DNA of 11,156 nt, taken from positions 1-11,156 of the forward strand of contig DCYM01000099.1 in NCBI GenBank assembly GCA_002331465.1, given 5' to 3'. Of this stretch, positions 1-6,153 are shown piece after piece; within the stretch, counting starts at the first letter, position 1, and the number at the start of each line of letters is the position of its first letter. The stretch is from Candidatus Neomicrothrix sp. UBA2110. GTDB taxonomy: Bacteria; Actinomycetota; Acidimicrobiia; Acidimicrobiales; Poriferisodalaceae. Position numbers and translations under genes: made by a program. The notes below the pieces were generated by a model. It worked only from the letters and a program-made list of their open reading frames with translations, was not told the origin of the DNA and did no database searches.

Positions 1-127
1 CCGACTTGCCAAGTCGCCATACCTAATCCACCCTTTTCTTCGGATCGCCCACCTTCTGGGCACCCCACGCGCCAGACTAGACCGGCGCAAGATGTGTTAG
101 CGGTCCTTAAGGGGAAGGAACACTTGG

Positions 128-499
128 GTGAGTGAGGAAAAGAACCGTTTCGAAGAAGCAGCCATCGAAGCCGAGTTCGAGACTGGATATCGCGAAGAAA
201 CTCGGGCAGAAGCACGACGTGGGGTCATCACCCGCTTGCTTCGTATGACTTCGGGGACCTTCATAACAATTCTTGGTGTGATTTTGATGCCCCTACCGGG
301 CCCTGGTCTTTTGATTGTGGCTATCGGGCTGGGCATTCTCAGCAGAGACGTCGCCTGGGCGGACCGCCTTCTTCAGATAGTGCGGCGCCGGCTACCCACA
401 GACAGCAACGGGCGCTTACCAAGATCCAGCATCGCCACCATGGTTGCATTGGCGCTAGCCGGAATCGCATTTTCAGCTTGGGTGACTTTCCTTCGCTAA
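128..499 (+). CDS. PGPGW-family small transmembrane protein (TIGR02611-like)
   Basis: A 123-residue protein starting at GTG, preceded by a purine-rich AAGGGGAAGGAA ribosome-binding site about 7 bases upstream, which fixes the start. The first ~40 residues are charged and probably cytoplasmic. A hydrophobic stretch (about 43-73) carries the family-defining P-G-P-G at residues 57-60, followed by the typical I-G-L-G-I-L-S-R-D-V-A-W-A-D-R run and a basic R-R-R segment near 86-88. A second membrane helix covers about 101-121. Length and layout match the PGPGW putative transmembrane family, of which the TIGR02611 form is typical of actinobacteria. Its molecular role is not known. It stands alone on the + strand and converges on the fumarase gene, 34 bp away. 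The family is clear; no function is claimed. Confidence 0.88.
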   Translation: MSEEKNRFEEAAIEAEFETGYREETRAEARRGVITRLLRMTSGTFITILGVILMPLPGPGLLIVAIGLGILSRDVAWADRLLQIVRRRLPTDSNGRLPRSSIATMVALALAGIAFSAWVTFLR

Positions 500-507
500 A
501 GGAAGAC

Positions 508-530
508 TCCGTCGACGGCGGTGTCGCGGA
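508..530. terminator. Candidate hairpin between convergent genes
   Basis: An imperfect inverted repeat lies in the 34-bp gap between the stop codons of the PGPGW gene (+) and fumarase (-). TCCG-T-CGAC pairs with GTCG-CGGA around a GGCGGT loop, giving 8 base pairs with one bulged T. There is no T-tract on either side, so intrinsic termination is uncertain. The position between two tails is the main argument. Confidence 0.3.
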
Positions 531-533
531 CGG

Positions 534-2192
534 TCACTTGATGGAAACCGGGGTGGAAACTTCGGTAAAGAAGTCATTTCCCTTGTCATCAACAACTACA
601 AACGCAGGAAAGTCCTCCACCTCTATTTTCCAGACCGCTTCCATCCCAAGCTCTGGATATTCGAGAACTTCAACCTTACGTATCGAATCTTTGGCGAGCC
701 TCGCGGCGGGCCCTCCGATAGATCCCAAGTAGAAACCACCATGATTTTTGCAAGCTTCCGTCACCTGTGCAGACCGATTGCCTTTCGCGAGCATCACCAA
801 GCTGCCACCTGCTGCTTGGAACGGCTCAACATAGCTATCCATTCTCCCCGCTGTGGTTGGCCCAAATGACCCAGACGCGTACCCCTCAGGCGTCTTTGCT
901 GGGCCTGCGTAGTAGACCGGAAAATCCCTCATGTACTCGGGCATCGTCTCGCCCGCGTCAAGGCGTTCTTGAATTTTCGCATGAGCGATATCACGTGCCA
1001 CGACCAGTGTTCCACTTAAGGAAAGCCGAGTTTTTACGGGATATTTCGAAAGTTCCTCTCGAATGTCACTCATTGGCTGATTCAGATTAATGGCAATAAC
1101 TCCATCGGATAGCTCGGTGTCTGACGTTTCGGGAAGGTACTTAGCGGGGTCCTCTTCAAGTTGTTCGAGAAAGACGCCATCTGCGGTGATTTTGGCGAAC
1201 GCCTGACGATCGGCCGAGCACGACACGGCTATTGCTACGGGACAACTCGCGCCGTGTCGAGGCAACCTCACTACTCGTACGTCATGACAGAAATATTTGC
1301 CTCCGAACTGGGCACCAATTCCAAACTGGCGAGTTAATTCAAGGATTCGTTGTTCCCACTCCAAATCTCGAAAGCCGTGACCGGTTTCGCTACCAGAAAC
1401 TGGCAGCGTGTCCAGGTACTTCGCGGAGGCATACTTAGCTGTCTTCATGGCATGTTCAGCTGATGTACCGCCGATGACGACTGCGAGGTGGTACGGAGGA
1501 CACGCCGCCGTGCCTAAAGTTCTTAACTTCTCATCCAAAAAATTGATGAGACTCGTAGGGTTGAGAAGAGCCTTTGTTTCCTGAAACAAAAAACTTTTAT
1601 TGGCAGAGCCGCCACCTTTAGCCATAAAAGCGAGCTTGTAGATGTCACCCGGTCCCGAATAGATCTCAATTTGTGCCGGCAAGTTGTTGCCGGTATTCGC
1701 CTCATCAAACATTGTCAGCGGCGCCAACTGCGAATAGCGAAGGTTCGAAGTTTGATAGGTATCAAATACTCCGCGGCTAAGCACCTCCGCATCGTCGACA
1801 TCAGTAATGACTCGCTCACCTTTCGTGCCCCAGATGATGGCGGTCCCCGTATCTTGGCAGCCCGGTAAAACGCCCCCCGCTGCGATATTTGCGTTCTTCA
1901 ACAACTCGGTCGCCACGAACCGGTCATTGGGTGAAGCTTCAGGGTCCTCAAGAATTGCCGCTAGCTGAGTGAGGTGACCGGGACGCAACAAATGAGCTAT
2001 GTCCCGCATCGCTTCCGCCGTCAGTAGGCGCAACGCTTCTGGTTCGACTTTAAGGAATCGTCGCCCTCCAGCTTCAAATGTCGACACGTAGTCGTCAGTG
2101 ATTTTGCGATAGACGATTTCACTGTCACCAGTGGGAAGTAGATCGCTGTAAAGGAACTCCGGCACCCCACTAAACTTACTGTCTTTAGCCAT
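534..2192 (-). CDS. fumA: Fumarate hydratase, class I ([4Fe-4S])
   Basis: Interconverts fumarate and (S)-malate in the TCA cycle in the cytosol, using an oxygen-sensitive [4Fe-4S] cluster. About 552 residues, close to E. coli FumA/FumB (548). The N-terminal fumerase domain covers about 20-310 and the C-terminal domain about 320-545. The three expected cluster cysteines are visible: C112 in GVLPGCQDTGTA, C231 in AACPPYH, and C317 in HGASCPVA (numbered from the ATG). Other family signatures are AKGGGSANKS, GAQFGGKYF, YYAGPAKTPEGYASGS, GPTTAGRMDSY and KGNRS. The ATG at 2192 is preferred. A TTG lies directly before it, and neither start has a clear Shine-Dalgarno. The gene lies 30 bp downstream of the DUF805 gene on the same strand and may be transcribed with it. 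The sequence reads like streptomycete class I fumarases rather than FumC. One small oddity is a Gly before the first cluster Cys, where homologues I recall have Met or Thr. Confidence 0.97.
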   Translation of the reverse strand: MAKDSKFSGVPEFLYSDLLPTGDSEIVYRKITDDYVSTFEAGGRRFLKVEPEALRLLTAEAMRDIAHLLRPGHLTQLAAILEDPEASPNDRFVATELLKNANIAAGGVLPGCQDTGTAIIWGTKGERVITDVDDAEVLSRGVFDTYQTSNLRYSQLAPLTMFDEANTGNNLPAQIEIYSGPGDIYKLAFMAKGGGSANKSFLFQETKALLNPTSLINFLDEKLRTLGTAACPPYHLAVVIGGTSAEHAMKTAKYASAKYLDTLPVSGSETGHGFRDLEWEQRILELTRQFGIGAQFGGKYFCHDVRVVRLPRHGASCPVAIAVSCSADRQAFAKITADGVFLEQLEEDPAKYLPETSDTELSDGVIAINLNQPMSDIREELSKYPVKTRLSLSGTLVVARDIAHAKIQERLDAGETMPEYMRDFPVYYAGPAKTPEGYASGSFGPTTAGRMDSYVEPFQAAGGSLVMLAKGNRSAQVTEACKNHGGFYLGSIGGPAARLAKDSIRKVEVLEYPELGMEAVWKIEVEDFPAFVVVDDKGNDFFTEVSTPVSIK

Positions 2193-2222
2193 CAACTACG
2201 AGAGACACTTCAACCAGTCCAC

Positions 2223-2618
2223 TCAACGTATCCAATTTGGCCCTTCGCTAGCCACAGGAGGGCCATACCGATTTGCCTCTTTCTGCCCTCGCTGACACAT
2301 GAAAAACAAGATGACGAATACGAGCGGAGTGGGCACTAATCCCAGTGGCACCCACCAACCGCTCCGACTCGTGTCATGCAGCCGACGGACGGTAATCGAC
2401 ACGTTAGGGATGGCAACCGCAAGTAGGTACAGGAGGCTCAAGTTGCTGACAGGGCCCCCGAAATTTCCGAGCAACCAAAAGAACGCCGCGACCATGGTGT
2501 TCGCAATGGTGAACCACCAATATTCTGCTCGGCTGGCCCGCCCATGGAATTGCGCGTACTTAAGTAATCCACCGATGTAGTGCTCAACCAGCCGCATACT
2601 CGGACCGTACAGCACCAT
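2223..2618 (-). CDS. DUF805 family inner membrane protein
   Basis: A small integral membrane protein of about 131 residues from this start. The DUF805 hallmarks are all present: a K-Y-A-Q-F-H-G-R-A-S-R-A-E-Y-W-W-F entry motif before the first membrane helix, R-R-L-H-D-T-S-R-S-G-W-W between the later helices, and a C-terminal N-R-Y-G-P-P. Three hydrophobic segments follow the entry motif, at about the W-W-F-T-I, L-S-L-L-Y-L-L and V-P-L-G-L-V-P-T-P-L regions. The family's role is unknown. The start is uncertain. ATG at 2618 has a purine-rich AAGG/GAG stretch upstream; ATGs at 2648 and 2597 are alternatives, and the frame stays open to 3026 antisense to the neighbouring dioxygenase gene. It probably heads a two-gene unit with fumarase and is divergent from the dioxygenase gene. 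Confidence 0.85.
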   Translation of the reverse strand: MVLYGPSMRLVEHYIGGLLKYAQFHGRASRAEYWWFTIANTMVAAFFWLLGNFGGPVSNLSLLYLLAVAIPNVSITVRRLHDTSRSGWWVPLGLVPTPLVFVILFFMCQRGQKEANRYGPPVASEGPNWIR

Positions 2619-2663
2619 ACCCAACTCAACCTTCACGTTGCCCGACATGCTGTACTGGAAGAG

Positions 2664-2695
2664 TTGACAAATTTGGCGGCTAACTTGGAGAGAAT
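2664..2695 (+). promoter_or_regulatory. Possible promoter for the PhyH-ECH operon
   Basis: A perfect TTGACA -35-like hexamer at 2664-2669 lies in the divergent gap between the DUF805 gene and the dioxygenase gene. The best downstream -10 is poor (GAGAAT at 2690-2695, about 20 bases away). If used, it would give a leader of roughly 60 bases before the ATG at 2760. This is a weak call based on one good hexamer. Confidence 0.25.
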
Positions 2696-2759
2696 GGTGG
2701 CTGTAAACCTTCCGTTGGTCGAAGTACCGATCGTTGACTATGGGGCCGACGAGGACCAT

Positions 2760-3866
2760 ATGGTTTCTTATCGCAAACGCGGGACCGTTCGCGCTCTTAC
2801 TTTGGATAACCGTGGTCCGATCCGATTTGACGACGAGGGACGTCTTCATCCCGACATCCTTGACTCTTATAGTCGTCACGGCTTCTACGTACTGACAGGG
2901 GTTATAGAGCAACGAGAACTTGACGAAATCGAAGCGGACGTAGCCGACATGCTCGACCGTGCTCCTATATCGAAGGATGCCGACGTAGACCGACACGGCA
3001 ATGCCGCTTTGGGGATCGGACTCCAAGGGCGGAACATCAGTTGGGTCCGACCTTTATCTGATCCGTTGGGCGGAACTAGCGCGGCATACGGACGCCACGA
3101 AGCAAAAATGGGCGAGCCGTCACCGCCTATCGAAGCTCCAGAACACGTAGTGCAACTGTTTCTCGGCTCCTTGCAGTTCTCTGACGCTTGTCTACGTTTG
3201 TATGGTCACCCGCAGTTACTTCGAGTCGCCGAGGCAATTAACGGACCTGATTTTACGCCATTTAATGAGGCGGTCTGGGTGAAACAACCAGGGCTCGGGG
3301 GGTCGGTGGCTTGGCACCAAGACGGATGGACTCACTGGGAGAGCCCCCACCTAGACGACCACACTCATGGGTTTAACTTCATGGCTCAGCTCTACGGTTG
3401 CGATGCAACAAATGGTCTCTGGGTCGTTCCCGGATCCCATCGGACTGGGAAAGCTGACATCAAAGGAAAGGTAGAAGCTGCAGGATCTGATCGGCTTCCC
3501 GATGCAGTTCCCTTGATCTGTGAGCCAGGTGATGTGGCTATCAATAGCCGACAAGCAATTCACGGATCCTTCGCCAACACAAGCTCTAAAACTCGGGTCA
3601 CGATTAATTTTGGGTTTCATCGCCGGACGTCGGTTTTTGGCATCCAAAGCGGAGGGGTGCATAATCCCGTCTCGGAGTACGACAATGAATACATCTTTGA
3701 ACGCTCAAAGGCGATTGCTTGGGCAATTGATGCCCGTTCTCAGCATTTCTTAGACGAAGAACGTTACGTCTACGAACCCTTCCGGGGCCTGGAAAACCAA
3801 TTCGTCTGGGATGAGGCGACCAAGTCAGAACTCCGTGACTACAACCTCCGAGACATCGGGATCTGA
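2760..3866 (+). CDS. Phytanoyl-CoA dioxygenase (PhyH) family Fe(II)/2-oxoglutarate oxygenase
   Basis: A non-haem iron oxygenase that couples decarboxylation of 2-oxoglutarate to hydroxylation of a substrate; founding members hydroxylate phytanoyl-CoA at the alpha carbon. About 368 residues from this start. The facial triad is readable as H186-x-D188 (in WHQDG) and distal H268 (in AIHGSFANTS), with R279 (KTRVTINF) positioned to bind the 2-oxoglutarate carboxylate. The N-terminal part has the usual Y-S-R-H-G-F-Y-V-L entry strand at about 37-45. The frame is open upstream to 2580, but the ATG at 2760 is preferred: it follows GAGGA and sits just before family-like sequence, and the upstream codons look unlike a domain. 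An ATG at 2694 is the main alternative. It is followed after one base by the enoyl-CoA hydratase gene, so both act in one transcript, probably on CoA esters. The true substrate is unknown; many PhyH-family members act on non-CoA molecules. Confidence 0.9.
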   Translation: MVSYRKRGTVRALTLDNRGPIRFDDEGRLHPDILDSYSRHGFYVLTGVIEQRELDEIEADVADMLDRAPISKDADVDRHGNAALGIGLQGRNISWVRPLSDPLGGTSAAYGRHEAKMGEPSPPIEAPEHVVQLFLGSLQFSDACLRLYGHPQLLRVAEAINGPDFTPFNEAVWVKQPGLGGSVAWHQDGWTHWESPHLDDHTHGFNFMAQLYGCDATNGLWVVPGSHRTGKADIKGKVEAAGSDRLPDAVPLICEPGDVAINSRQAIHGSFANTSSKTRVTINFGFHRRTSVFGIQSGGVHNPVSEYDNEYIFERSKAIAWAIDARSQHFLDEERYVYEPFRGLENQFVWDEATKSELRDYNLRDIGI

Positions 3867-3867
3867 A

Positions 3868-4674
3868 ATGGGTGTCCTCGAATGTGAAATGGATGGCCAC
3901 GTAGCTGTCGTCACATTGAATCGCCCCGAATCACGAAATTCGTTGGACCCTGAGCTAATCGTCACCCTGGCCGATTTATGGAACAGTCTCGGCGGAGACG
4001 ACGCTGTAAGAGCCGTGGTAGTGACCGGCGCCGAAGGCTCAACATTTTGTTCAGGGTTCGATCTTGGAACAACTATTCCGCTGATGACAGGCACCAGGAC
4101 ACCTCAGAACGAGTTCGAGCAGGTAGTCGCAAATGACAGCGAACTCACGGCTCGTGCAACGTTGAGGGGTTACGACCTTGGGAAACCGCTGATCGCAGCG
4201 GTGAATGGCCACGCGATTGCCGGTGGCATGGAGCTGATGCTCTCATGCGATTTACGGGTCGTTGCTCAAGGGGTAAAGCTCGGCCTGTCGGAGGTCGCTT
4301 TGGGACTTATACCTGGCATGGGTGGGACAGCCCTGTTAGGTCGTCGGGTCCCTAGCGCTATAGCGATGGAGTTACTGCTTGGCGCCCAACCCATCGTGAG
4401 TGACGATCTTGCCCAGTCCGGTTTATTCAATCGTTTAGTACCAAAGTCAGACGTGTTGAGCACTGCCCTAGATCTCGCCCAAATAATCGCCTCTAATGCC
4501 CCACTCGCGGTCAAAGCCGCTCGGAAAGTACTACGAGCCTCTGCAGACCTCGACGAATCGACCGCTTTAGCTTTGGAGTCCGAGGCAGGAACCGCGCTGA
4601 TCAACACGGAAGACGCAGTGGAGGGACCGTTGGCGTTCATGGAGAAGCGGGCGCCGCAGTTTCGGGGCCGCTGA
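3868..4674 (+). CDS. Enoyl-CoA hydratase/isomerase (crotonase) family protein
   Basis: Crotonase-fold enzyme of 268 residues, the usual size, expected to add water across the 2,3 double bond of an enoyl-CoA in beta-oxidation-like catabolism. The CoA oxyanion-hole segments are seen as T-F-C-S-G-F-D-L (59-66) and N-G-H-A-I-A-G-G-M-E-L (113-123). Both catalytic glutamates of true hydratases have counterparts: E122 in GGMEL and E142 in GLSEVALGLIPGMGGT. Hydratase activity is therefore plausible, rather than only a hydrolase or isomerase role. The start at 3868 lies one base after the dioxygenase stop (TGA-A-ATG), so translation is probably coupled. Codons are open further upstream inside the dioxygenase gene, but the conserved start M-G-V-L-E-C-E-M-D-G supports this ATG. 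Exact substrate chain or ring is not determinable. Confidence 0.92.
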   Translation: MGVLECEMDGHVAVVTLNRPESRNSLDPELIVTLADLWNSLGGDDAVRAVVVTGAEGSTFCSGFDLGTTIPLMTGTRTPQNEFEQVVANDSELTARATLRGYDLGKPLIAAVNGHAIAGGMELMLSCDLRVVAQGVKLGLSEVALGLIPGMGGTALLGRRVPSAIAMELLLGAQPIVSDDLAQSGLFNRLVPKSDVLSTALDLAQIIASNAPLAVKAARKVLRASADLDESTALALESEAGTALINTEDAVEGPLAFMEKRAPQFRGR

Positions 4675-4688
4675 ACCTTGCTCGGCTC

Positions 4689-4714
4689 ACTCTTTATGCA
4701 AAGCAGTCAGTTTT
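4689..4714 (+). terminator. Weak candidate terminator after the enoyl-CoA hydratase gene
   Basis: ACTCTTT pairs with AAAG-C-AGT (one bulged C) around an ATGC loop, and a short TTTT run begins 4 bases later. It sits 15 bases after the hydratase stop, in the 77-bp gap before the convergent DUF1330 gene. The stem is AT-rich and the T run short, so this is only suggestive. Confidence 0.25.
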
Positions 4715-4751
4715 GATTCGCGCGCCGCAGCACGATCAAGGACACACGTTC

Positions 4752-5162
4752 TCAGGAGCCAAACGGACGAAGCGATGGGCTTTGGTCAGAAAGTTCAACG
4801 ATGTGCGCTTTCTCGACACACACGCGACGGTAGCGGAACATCTCCCGAGCCCGGTCCGCGTCAGGTAGGTCCAAAAAAGCTTGATGGCTTGGGTACCACA
4901 CGGCCATTACTTCATCGAATTCTTCTAAGTCCCCGACGACACTGCCTTGGACCGGTACTCGCCAAAGAACCGACCCTCCGATCGCTCCTACCGAATGTTC
5001 GATAGCACTCATATAGGCCCCATAGGTCTCGCCGTCAGGAAATTTAACTTCAGGTTTGTAACGGTTGATGTTCAACATCACGAACGAACTGTCAGAAGAC
5101 AAAGCGGCAAGGCTTTTTAGTCTTGAGATCTGCTCATCGTTTGATGTGTTGTCATTCGCCAT
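4752..5162 (-). CDS. DUF1330 domain-containing protein
   Basis: A 136-residue protein. After a polar 25-residue N-terminal segment comes a small alpha/beta domain, residues about 26-124, with the DUF1330 (dimeric alpha/beta-barrel) pattern: V-M-L-N-I-N-R-Y early, Y-G-A-Y-M in the first helix, D-E-V-M-A-V-W-Y-P-S at about 83-92, and a final R-R-V-C-V-E-K-A-H-I-V-E-L strand. The domain resembles small ferredoxin-fold enzymes and stress proteins, but the family has no settled function. No clear ribosome-binding site precedes ATG 5162. Met29 is an internal alternative that would drop the poorly conserved N-terminus. The gene is divergent from the thioesterase (87-bp gap) and convergent with the enoyl-CoA hydratase, so it may be co-regulated with the thioesterase through the shared gap. 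Confidence 0.75.
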   Translation of the reverse strand: MANDNTSNDEQISRLKSLAALSSDSSFVMLNINRYKPEVKFPDGETYGAYMSAIEHSVGAIGGSVLWRVPVQGSVVGDLEEFDEVMAVWYPSHQAFLDLPDADRAREMFRYRRVCVEKAHIVELSDQSPSLRPFGS

Positions 5163-5249
5163 GCACGAACGCTACTGCGATCCAGCTATCAGGAAACGAA
5201 AGGACGCCTACTCTCTAGGAATGCCACTAACTCGACGAGACACGTTCTG

Positions 5250-6041
5250 ATGACGCCACTCGAATATTTCGGTGCCTCACAAAAAGGCGACAATTGGGAG
5301 CTGCAGCTACCGCGGCAGATTCATGGTGCATTTGGTGGAGTGACCGGTGGAGCGTTAGCTGCGGCGGCAATCGCAGTAGGTCGCACCCTCGCGCCAGATC
5401 GGGTAGCCACTGGAATCGACATCCACTTTCTGCGTGGACTGTCAACCACTGAAGCTGTCGTCAACGTGACGGCACTTTCATCCGGCCGAAGTCTCACTAT
5501 CGTTCGGATTGAATTCACGGACGCGTCAGGACGCTCGACCACCGAAGCGCGTGTCGGATTCGCCGCACCCGAAATGTTGCGAACCGATATAGCGAGCGAT
5601 GGCGACTCCGACGGACTGATGGGGCCGCCGCCACCCGATTTAGCGGCCTCTGCCAAGCCATGGCGTAAACCTGAAGGCGTTGAGGTTCCGATCATTGACA
5701 CCGCCGCACCCAAAGCCGCCCGAGTCGGCTCTGCCATCGCGACGTTAGTGACAATTCCATGGGAAGCAACCGGTGACGGCAGCGAAGGCCCATGCCTTGC
5801 CGCAGATCTTTCAGTCGGCCCTCCAGTCGACGCGGCATTACCTAAAGGCACCTGGATTCCTCATCCAAATCCTGACCTGTCCCTGCGCTTTTCTGGAAAG
5901 GCGACGACCGGAGAACTTGTCGCAATAGCGGCGTGCACGCGAATAGTTAGCGGCCTCGCGACTGTAGAAACTGAAGTGTGGCAAGGAGAAGTCCTTACCG
6001 CCACGGGGGTGTCAACCAGTTTGCTGATGGCGAAAAGTTAA
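5250..6041 (+). CDS. Acyl-CoA thioesterase-like double-hotdog protein (4HBT_3 / TesB-like)
   Basis: A 263-residue protein with two hotdog halves, expected to hydrolyse an acyl-CoA thioester. The first half has the long helix motif H-G-A-F-G-G-V-T-G-G-A-L-A-A-A-A (25-40), then I-D-I-H-F-L-R-G-L and the strand pair S-L-T-I-V-R-I-E-F / A-R-V-G-F. The second half runs from A-A-D-L-S-V-G-P-P (about 184-192) through P-N-P-D-L-S-L-R-F (206-214) to T-S-L-L-M. By eye, D209 occupies the place of the TesB catalytic Asp, but I do not see the TesB glutamine near the C-terminus, so catalytic capacity is inferred from the family only. A Pro/Gly-rich linker (about 115-145) separates the halves. The ATG overlaps the end of a short upstream frame (TGATG) and lacks a strong Shine-Dalgarno. 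Substrate unknown; CoA-ester neighbours fit this role. Confidence 0.8.
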   Translation: MTPLEYFGASQKGDNWELQLPRQIHGAFGGVTGGALAAAAIAVGRTLAPDRVATGIDIHFLRGLSTTEAVVNVTALSSGRSLTIVRIEFTDASGRSTTEARVGFAAPEMLRTDIASDGDSDGLMGPPPPDLAASAKPWRKPEGVEVPIIDTAAPKAARVGSAIATLVTIPWEATGDGSEGPCLAADLSVGPPVDAALPKGTWIPHPNPDLSLRFSGKATTGELVAIAACTRIVSGLATVETEVWQGEVLTATGVSTSLLMAKS

Positions 6042-6063
6042 AAGCCTAATCGCGGGGGCCAAA

Positions 6064-6125
6064 ACTCTCGATCAGTCGAACTCTTCCTTATGAAACTGAA
6101 CTGAGAGTGTCCACCCTTGTAGGGT
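6064..6125. repeat. Inverted repeats upstream of the flavin monooxygenase gene
   Basis: The 112-bp gap before the luciferase-like gene holds two inverted repeats. ACTCTC (6064-6069) pairs with GAGAGT (6103-6108), and a tight hairpin ACCCT-TGT-AGGGT spans 6113-6125, ending 28 bases before the ATG. They could be an operator or a transcript structure. No convincing -35/-10 pair was found around them. Confidence 0.35.
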
Positions 6126-6153
6126 CAAGACAGCCGTTAACGAAGAGGTCGTA

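Noticed and set aside
2..88. Three short hairpins (CGACTT/AAGTCG, GCCCA/TGGGC, GCGCC/GGCGC) upstream of the PGPGW gene
   Set aside because: Stems are only 5-6 bp, without T-tracts or promoter context, and the upstream gene is outside the window; chance pairing is likely.
97..336. Open frame on the minus strand opposite the PGPGW gene
   Set aside because: Composition is Arg/Ser/Pro-rich with no domain pattern; it is a shadow of the well-supported + strand gene.
478..1090. Open frames on the + strand inside fumarase
   Set aside because: They are antisense to a full-length conserved enzyme and show no protein-like pattern.
5065..5250. 61-codon + frame ending at the thioesterase start
   Set aside because: Most of it is antisense to the DUF1330 gene and it has no ribosome-binding site; only its last nine codons were kept as a possible leader idea.
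5321..5851. 176-codon minus-strand frame inside the thioesterase-like gene
   Set aside because: Rich in Ala/Ser/Pro/Arg, as expected from the complementary frame of a GC-biased gene; no ribosome-binding site or domain.
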